Shown piece by piece: positions 28,382 through 33,032 of a stretch of 33,032 bases of DNA. Within the stretch, counting starts at the first letter, position 1; each line of letters begins with the position of its first letter. Under the pieces are notes generated by a model that worked only from the letters and a program-made list of their open reading frames with translations, was not told the DNA's origin and made no database searches. Source of the DNA: a virus; the IMG/VR virus record IMGVR_UViG_3300017726_000035, positions 1 through 33,032 of that record; one strand, 5' to 3'. The translations under genes were made by a program, and so were the position numbers.

Positions 28382-31300
28382 GTAATAAGGTCGTTACAGT
28401 AACATTAAAAACAGATACAAAACAAACTGATAAAAAACTTGATAAAGTTAATAAGAGTTTAAAGAAAACTGAAAAACAGGCTAAGGAAACAGGCGGTGCA
28501 ATGACATCAGCTTTCAACGCATTACCAGCCTCTGTTCAAGGATTAATAGGTCAGGTTAAAAATTTAGGTACATCTTTCAAAGCAATAGCGGTTGGTGGAG
28601 TTGTAGGAGCAATTGCAGGACTAGGAACATTATTTGTTACTGCTACTAAAAAAGGAGCTGAGTTTGCAAAACAAATGTCTACTCTAGAAGCTGTTTCTGG
28701 AGCAAGTGCTATTGAGATGGGAAAAATGGCGGAATCCGCTAAACAGTTAGGAGCAAGTACTCAATTCACAGCAATGCAAGTTGGTGAGCTACAAACTGAA
28801 TTTGCTAAGATGGGATTTTCTACTGACCAGATTCTAGCCTCAACAGAAGCAACACTAGCCTTAGCCGCATCAATGGAAGTAGGGTTAGCAGAAGCAGCTA
28901 CTTTAGCAGGTTCAACTGTAAATGCTTTTGGATTAGAAGCTGAGGACACTCAAAGGGTAGTTGATGTATTAGCAAAGAGTACAAGTACAAGTGCATTAGA
29001 TTTCAGTAGTTTAACAGAATCATTAAAAAATGTAGCACCATCAGCCAAAGCAACGAATGTAACTGTCGAAAAAACTACTGCATTGTTAGCGGTATTAGCT
29101 GATAATGGTATAAAAGGAAGTAGAGCAGGAACTGGATTAACAGCCGCCTTTGTTGAATTAAATAAAAAAGGATTAACATTAGAAGAAGCTTTAAAACAAA
29201 TTGGAGAAAGTTCCAACCAATTAGGTACTGCGATGGACATAGCAGGAAAACAAGGTGGTAAGGCTTTATTAACATTAACAGGACAAGAAGATAAAATTGA
29301 TAGATTAACTCTATCCTTAGAAAACTCAGCAGGTGCGGCTCAAGAAATGGCTGAGGTAAGATTAGATAATTTAGCAGGAGACACGACTAAATTAGGTTCA
29401 GCATGGGAAGGATTCTTATTATCAATTGAAGATGGAGAAGGTATGTTTAACAGTATTGCAAGAGGTATAGTTCAAGCCACTACAGCCTTATTAAACTTTA
29501 TCACACCAACAACAAAACTTTCTGAGCAGTTAGAAAAAGAAAGAATTGAACTATTCAAGACAGAGGCTGAACTGGATAGACTTGACACCAAAATGCAAGA
29601 TGCTACTTTATCAGAAGAAGAATTAAAACTGGTGCAAGATGAACGTATCGCAATTATACAAGATTTAAAAAAGGAATATCCTGATTTATTAAAAGACATA
29701 AAAGCAGAAGAAGTTTCAACTCAAGACTTGAAAAAAGCTATTGATGAAGTGAATAAATCTTTAATCAATAAAATATTAATTCAAGAAAAGGAAGAAGAGA
29801 TAATGGAACAAGCTGAGGAATCAGCAGAAGAACTTAATGACTTGCTTGAAAAAGAAGCTGAAACAAGAGATTTCGTTGCTAAATTACAAGCTGAATATAC
29901 AAAACTAGGACTAGAGTTTCAAGAGACTGACCCAGTTAAGTTTCAAAAAGAATTAAACGATGTTATAGAAAGAGAAAAACAATTATTAAGGGAGGGCAAT
30001 GGAGAAAACAAACTTAAAATTGGTCAATTATCTACACTACAAAAAAGGCAAAATGATTTATTATTTAAAATAAAATCAGTAAATAAAGCTGAGGAAAATT
30101 ATCAAGAAGAAGTTGAAAAAGGAAATGTTCTTTTAAACGAAAAAGATGCTATACTAAAAAGACTGGGTATTACTCAAGATGAAGAAATTGAAAAAACAGA
30201 AGAAAGCAATGATGCTACAAGTGAAGAAATTGAAAGCATTACAAGTTTAATCAAGATTCAGGAAGATTTACTGGAACAAGCTCAACAAATGCCAGAATCA
30301 ACTGAGGCAGAATTGAAAGCTAAAAATAGAAAGATTGATGCTATAAATACTGAAATTAAAAGACTTAAATCTCTAGGGGTAGAACAAAAAAAGGAAAATA
30401 AAGAAACAACAGATTTAATTGCTTTAAAACAACAAGAGCTTAAAGACATACAAAATACTGAGGCGGCAACTAAAAAAGAAGTTGCTCAAAGAAATGACAG
30501 GATAAAAGCAATACAAGACGAGATTAAAGAACTACAAAATCTTTCATTAAAAAAACTTGGTATTGAAAAAATTGATACTGAATCTTTGCCGAAACTAGAA
30601 AGAAGAGAAGCTAAAAAAGTCAAAGTAAGAACCAACACAGAAGACCAAGTTAATAGATATGTAAGAAAGGTAGAGGATTTGACTGTTGATTATGTAAGAA
30701 TGACTGAGGAAGAGAAAAGAGCACTCAGACAAAAAAATGTTGAATTTACAGCCAATGCTCTAGCACAAGCCTCTTCTATAATTTCAGGATTTGCTGAATT
30801 GAATCAAGAAAAGTTTGATACTTTAAATGAAAATGTTATTCAAGAGCAAGAAAGATTAAGTCAGCAAATACTAAATAATGAATCATTAACAAATAAGCAG
30901 AAAAGGATTGAGATTGCAAGAATGAACGCTGCCAAAGAAAAAGAACTAGATGCTAATAACAAAAGAGCTGAGAGAGCTTTTAATGTTCAAAAAGGTGCTA
31001 ACATTGCAACAGCATTAGCAACAACTTACTTGACAGCAGTACAAGCCTATCAATCACAGTTTATGCCAATTCCTGACCCTTCCTCACCAATTAGAGGTTC
31101 GATAGCGGCAGGTCTTGCTGTTGGAGCAGGACTTATGAATGTGGCACAAATAAGAAGGCAAAAATTTGAAGCAGCCTCTTTTGCACCAGTAGAATTACCT
31201 CAACCAAACTTGAGTGCAGGTGCAGGTGGTGGAGCAGATGGTGGAGCATCACAAACGCAAGCACCTAGTTTTAATGTAGTAGGTCAATCAGGATTTAATC

Positions 31301-31413
31301 AAATTGCAGGAGCTTTAGGTTCAGCAGGACCAATTCAAGCATTTGTGGTTTCTGGTGATGTAACTACTGCTCAACAATTACAAAACAATACAATTACACA
31401 AGCAACTTTTTAA
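28378..31413 (+). CDS. Tape measure protein, 1011 aa
   Basis: Typical layout: a basic coiled-coil start, a hydrophobic stretch at ~68-88 (AIAVGGVVGAIAGLGTLFV), then the PhageMin_Tail/TP901 core domain with AKQLGASTQFTAMQVGELQT, AGSTVNAFGLEAEDTQRVVD and GIKGSRAGTGLTAAFVELNK. A long coiled coil covers about 385-900. A second, small hydrophobic part (~890-925) and a Gly/Ala/Gln-rich end follow. At about 1.5 A per residue the tail would be near 150 nm, a siphovirus tail. It works with the G/GT-like chaperone at 22707. Confidence 0.9.
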   Translation: MSNKVVTVTLKTDTKQTDKKLDKVNKSLKKTEKQAKETGGAMTSAFNALPASVQGLIGQVKNLGTSFKAIAVGGVVGAIAGLGTLFVTATKKGAEFAKQMSTLEAVSGASAIEMGKMAESAKQLGASTQFTAMQVGELQTEFAKMGFSTDQILASTEATLALAASMEVGLAEAATLAGSTVNAFGLEAEDTQRVVDVLAKSTSTSALDFSSLTESLKNVAPSAKATNVTVEKTTALLAVLADNGIKGSRAGTGLTAAFVELNKKGLTLEEALKQIGESSNQLGTAMDIAGKQGGKALLTLTGQEDKIDRLTLSLENSAGAAQEMAEVRLDNLAGDTTKLGSAWEGFLLSIEDGEGMFNSIARGIVQATTALLNFITPTTKLSEQLEKERIELFKTEAELDRLDTKMQDATLSEEELKLVQDERIAIIQDLKKEYPDLLKDIKAEEVSTQDLKKAIDEVNKSLINKILIQEKEEEIMEQAEESAEELNDLLEKEAETRDFVAKLQAEYTKLGLEFQETDPVKFQKELNDVIEREKQLLREGNGENKLKIGQLSTLQKRQNDLLFKIKSVNKAEENYQEEVEKGNVLLNEKDAILKRLGITQDEEIEKTEESNDATSEEIESITSLIKIQEDLLEQAQQMPESTEAELKAKNRKIDAINTEIKRLKSLGVEQKKENKETTDLIALKQQELKDIQNTEAATKKEVAQRNDRIKAIQDEIKELQNLSLKKLGIEKIDTESLPKLERREAKKVKVRTNTEDQVNRYVRKVEDLTVDYVRMTEEEKRALRQKNVEFTANALAQASSIISGFAELNQEKFDTLNENVIQEQERLSQQILNNESLTNKQKRIEIARMNAAKEKELDANNKRAERAFNVQKGANIATALATTYLTAVQAYQSQFMPIPDPSSPIRGSIAAGLAVGAGLMNVAQIRRQKFEAASFAPVELPQPNLSAGAGGGADGGASQTQAPSFNVVGQSGFNQIAGALGSAGPIQAFVVSGDVTTAQQLQNNTITQATF

Positions 31414-31424
31414 AATAAAAAAAC

Positions 31425-32963
31425 ATGGATATAGTAGAATTAATATTAGACGAAGAAAACGAAGAAATGGTCGGTATCGATGCAGTCAGCATTGTAGAAA
31501 ATCCAGCTATTGAAAGTGATTTCATTGCATTGTCAAAAGAAGAAATAAAACTGGCTAAGGTAGATGAAGAAAAGAAAATACTTATGGGTGCGGCCTTAAT
31601 TCCGAACAAACCTATTTTCAGGAAAAGAAATGAAACAATGTTTTATGTATATTTTTCTAGAGATACAGTTAGGAGAGCAAGTGAATTATTCTTTCAAAAT
31701 GGTAATCAAAACAACGCAACACTAGAACATGAGATGAGCGTGAATGGTTTAACTGTAGTAGAGTCTTGGATAGTTGAGGATTCTAAGATGGATAAATCTG
31801 CTAAGTATGACCTTGAAATGCCTGAGGGTACTTGGATGATTTCAATGAAAGTAGAGAATGAAGAAATCTGGAATGATTATGTCAAAACTGGTAAAGTAAA
31901 AGGATTTAGTATTGAGGGATATTTTGCAGATAAGGCACAAATTAAAAAACCAGATACAAAAGCAGAGATGCAAGCTATTGAAGAAGAAGAAGCTGAATAC
32001 ATGTTGAGCAATATTATAGCAGTAATTAAAAATGACAAGAGAACTAAATCTGGTAAAAAGATAGAATTAGAAACTTACAATGATTATCCTCAGGCAGTAA
32101 GTAATAATGCTAAAAGAGGAATTGCTTTAAATGAAAAAGTTAATAATAAATGTGCCACGCAGGTAGGAAAAATTCGTGCAACACAGCTCCGAGATAAAGA
32201 AAAACTCTCAGTACAAACAATAAAAAGAATGTACTCTTATTTATCAAGAGCTCAGGAATATTATGATGAGGGTAACAATCAAGCGTGTGGTACTATTAGT
32301 TATTTATTGTGGGGAGGTAAAGCAGGTTTAAGATGGTCAGAAAGCAAATTAAAAAAACTAGGAGAAATTAAATTAAAATCAATTGCAGTTGATGACAGCT
32401 TTGCAATTATTGACGACAGGCTTGCATATTCCGATAAAGAGAAAGCCTTGGAAATGGCACGTAACATAGGTTGTCAGGGCTTTCACGTTCATGAGTTTGA
32501 TAATAAAACGTGGTATATGCCTTGCGAAAAGCATTCTATGGCTGAGGTTGGACCAAAGGGAGGTATAAAAAAAAGTCCTAAAGCACCAAAGTCAGACACA
32601 CCAAATAAAAATCCAAAAGGAAAAGGTACTGCAAAAGGAGATGCCTCAACAAGTAGAGGTGCTAAAGTAAGTAAACAAGATGAATCTACATTACAAAAAA
32701 AAGCAGATGATTTTAACGAGAGATATAAAAAGAAACTAGGTTATGGAGTAACTATTGGTCAGCTAAAAACAGTTTTTCAAAGAGGATTAGGTGCATTCAA
32801 TACATCACATTCTCCAAATGTAACAAGTGCAAAGCAATGGGCATTTGCCAGAGTTAATGCTTATTTATATCTAGTTAAAAACGGAAGACCACAGAATCCA
32901 AAATATAATACTGATTACGATTTATTACCAAGTAAACATCCTAAATCACCAAAAAAGAAATAA
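31425..32963 (+). CDS. XkdF-like prohead protease with C-terminal extensions, 512 aa
   Basis: Residues 1-170 match the XkdF-like serine protease (Peptidase S78-type): VDAVSIVENPAI-like start, LEHEMSVNGLTVVESWIVED with H102, and VKGFSIEGYF with S162, the expected His/Ser pair. Residues ~205-300 are a second domain (YPQAVSNNAKRGIAL, RSxLKxRxxE-like helices, CGTISYLLWGGKAG). Residues ~415-495 resemble the DUF5824-type domain (KADDFNERYKK, TVFQRGLGAFNTSHSP). A Lys/Ser-rich linker (370-410) and a basic tail join them. The protease would mature scaffold and capsid before packaging. It is separated from the capsid operon by the small gene at 56, a terminator and the minus-strand gene. The 123-bp repeat starts within it. 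Confidence 0.82.
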   Translation: MDIVELILDEENEEMVGIDAVSIVENPAIESDFIALSKEEIKLAKVDEEKKILMGAALIPNKPIFRKRNETMFYVYFSRDTVRRASELFFQNGNQNNATLEHEMSVNGLTVVESWIVEDSKMDKSAKYDLEMPEGTWMISMKVENEEIWNDYVKTGKVKGFSIEGYFADKAQIKKPDTKAEMQAIEEEEAEYMLSNIIAVIKNDKRTKSGKKIELETYNDYPQAVSNNAKRGIALNEKVNNKCATQVGKIRATQLRDKEKLSVQTIKRMYSYLSRAQEYYDEGNNQACGTISYLLWGGKAGLRWSESKLKKLGEIKLKSIAVDDSFAIIDDRLAYSDKEKALEMARNIGCQGFHVHEFDNKTWYMPCEKHSMAEVGPKGGIKKSPKAPKSDTPNKNPKGKGTAKGDASTSRGAKVSKQDESTLQKKADDFNERYKKKLGYGVTIGQLKTVFQRGLGAFNTSHSPNVTSAKQWAFARVNAYLYLVKNGRPQNPKYNTDYDLLPSKHPKSPKKK

Positions 32964-33032
32964 TATGAAAAGTAAAAAATTTGTAACACCTAGCAGAACA
33001 AGTCCTAAAAATACTAAACGTGGTTGTCTTTG
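32910..33032. repeat. Terminal direct repeat, right copy (circular overlap)
   Basis: This is identical to bases 1-123. It begins 54 bases before the protease stop and ends inside the small Cys-rich gene. The window is therefore one full turn of a circular map plus 123 bases. Confidence 0.93.
32965..33032 (+). CDS. 5' end of the small Cys-rich gene (repeat copy)
   Basis: This copy holds the first 68 bases of the gene that is complete at 56-208. It is cut by the window end and is not a separate gene. Confidence 0.92.
   Translation, partial: MKSKKFVTPSRTSPKNTKRGCL

Overview
This window is a complete, circularly mapping tailed-phage genome. The first 123 bases (1-123) are repeated exactly as the last 123 (32910-33032), and the repeat runs through the end of one gene and into the next, so the unit length is 32,909 bp. 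The DNA is strongly AT-rich. Genes are tightly packed on one strand, with many ATGA stop/start overlaps. Leaders are A-rich without clear Shine-Dalgarno sequences, and several promoter-like sites fit the Bacteroidota form (TTG, about 20 bp, TAnnTTTG). With the protein families seen, this suggests a siphovirus-like phage of a Bacteroidota host, probably a Flavobacteriia member. I see no integrase or lysogeny repressor, so a lytic life style is likely but not proven.

Layout. 31.4-33.0 kb and 0-5.6 kb: head genes (XkdF-like prohead protease, a small Cys-rich protein, acidic scaffold-like protein, major capsid, tail-tube-like protein, portal with a C-terminal extension, head-tail connector-like protein). 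258-611 is the only minus-strand gene. 5.65-7.6 kb: a PKD/BspA-repeat tail-fibre-like protein and two small companions. 7.6-9.0 kb: lysis cassette (membrane/coiled-coil protein, zinc amidase with an EF-hand-like loop, small Cys protein, two-TM holin-like protein). 9.0-10.1 kb: metallophosphoesterase. 10.2-17.0 kb: early and DNA-metabolism genes (ribbon-helix-helix protein, PD-(D/E)XK nuclease, ParB-like protein, SSB-like protein, DUF1376-type replication protein, DnaB-like ATPase, resolvase-like nuclease, sigma-like factor and many small proteins). 17.0-20.1 kb: an unusual coupled cassette of ParB-like, double-cupin-like, PAPS-reductase-like (IbrA-type) and ParB-like (IbrB-type) genes. 20.0-21.6 kb: small and large terminase. 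21.6-22.7 kb: a mostly noncoding control region. 22.7-31.4 kb: tail genes (chaperone with an apparent -1 frameshift, tail completion proteins, two large tail proteins, tape measure).

The three most interesting features are as follows. First, a roughly 330-nt structured RNA at about 21.69-22.02 kb has its own promoter and intrinsic terminator and lies next to the large terminase gene. Second, a run of nine T at the tail-chaperone gene lets the -1 frame continue into a second tail-protein-like C-terminus, and the stop of that frame overlaps the next start. Third, 11-bp-period TAGCCACCCTA arrays occur twice (10.08 and 22.03 kb), each followed by a purine tract and a matching promoter, so that they bracket the early/replication/packaging half of the genome.

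All functional names come from motif recognition by eye; no database search was run.
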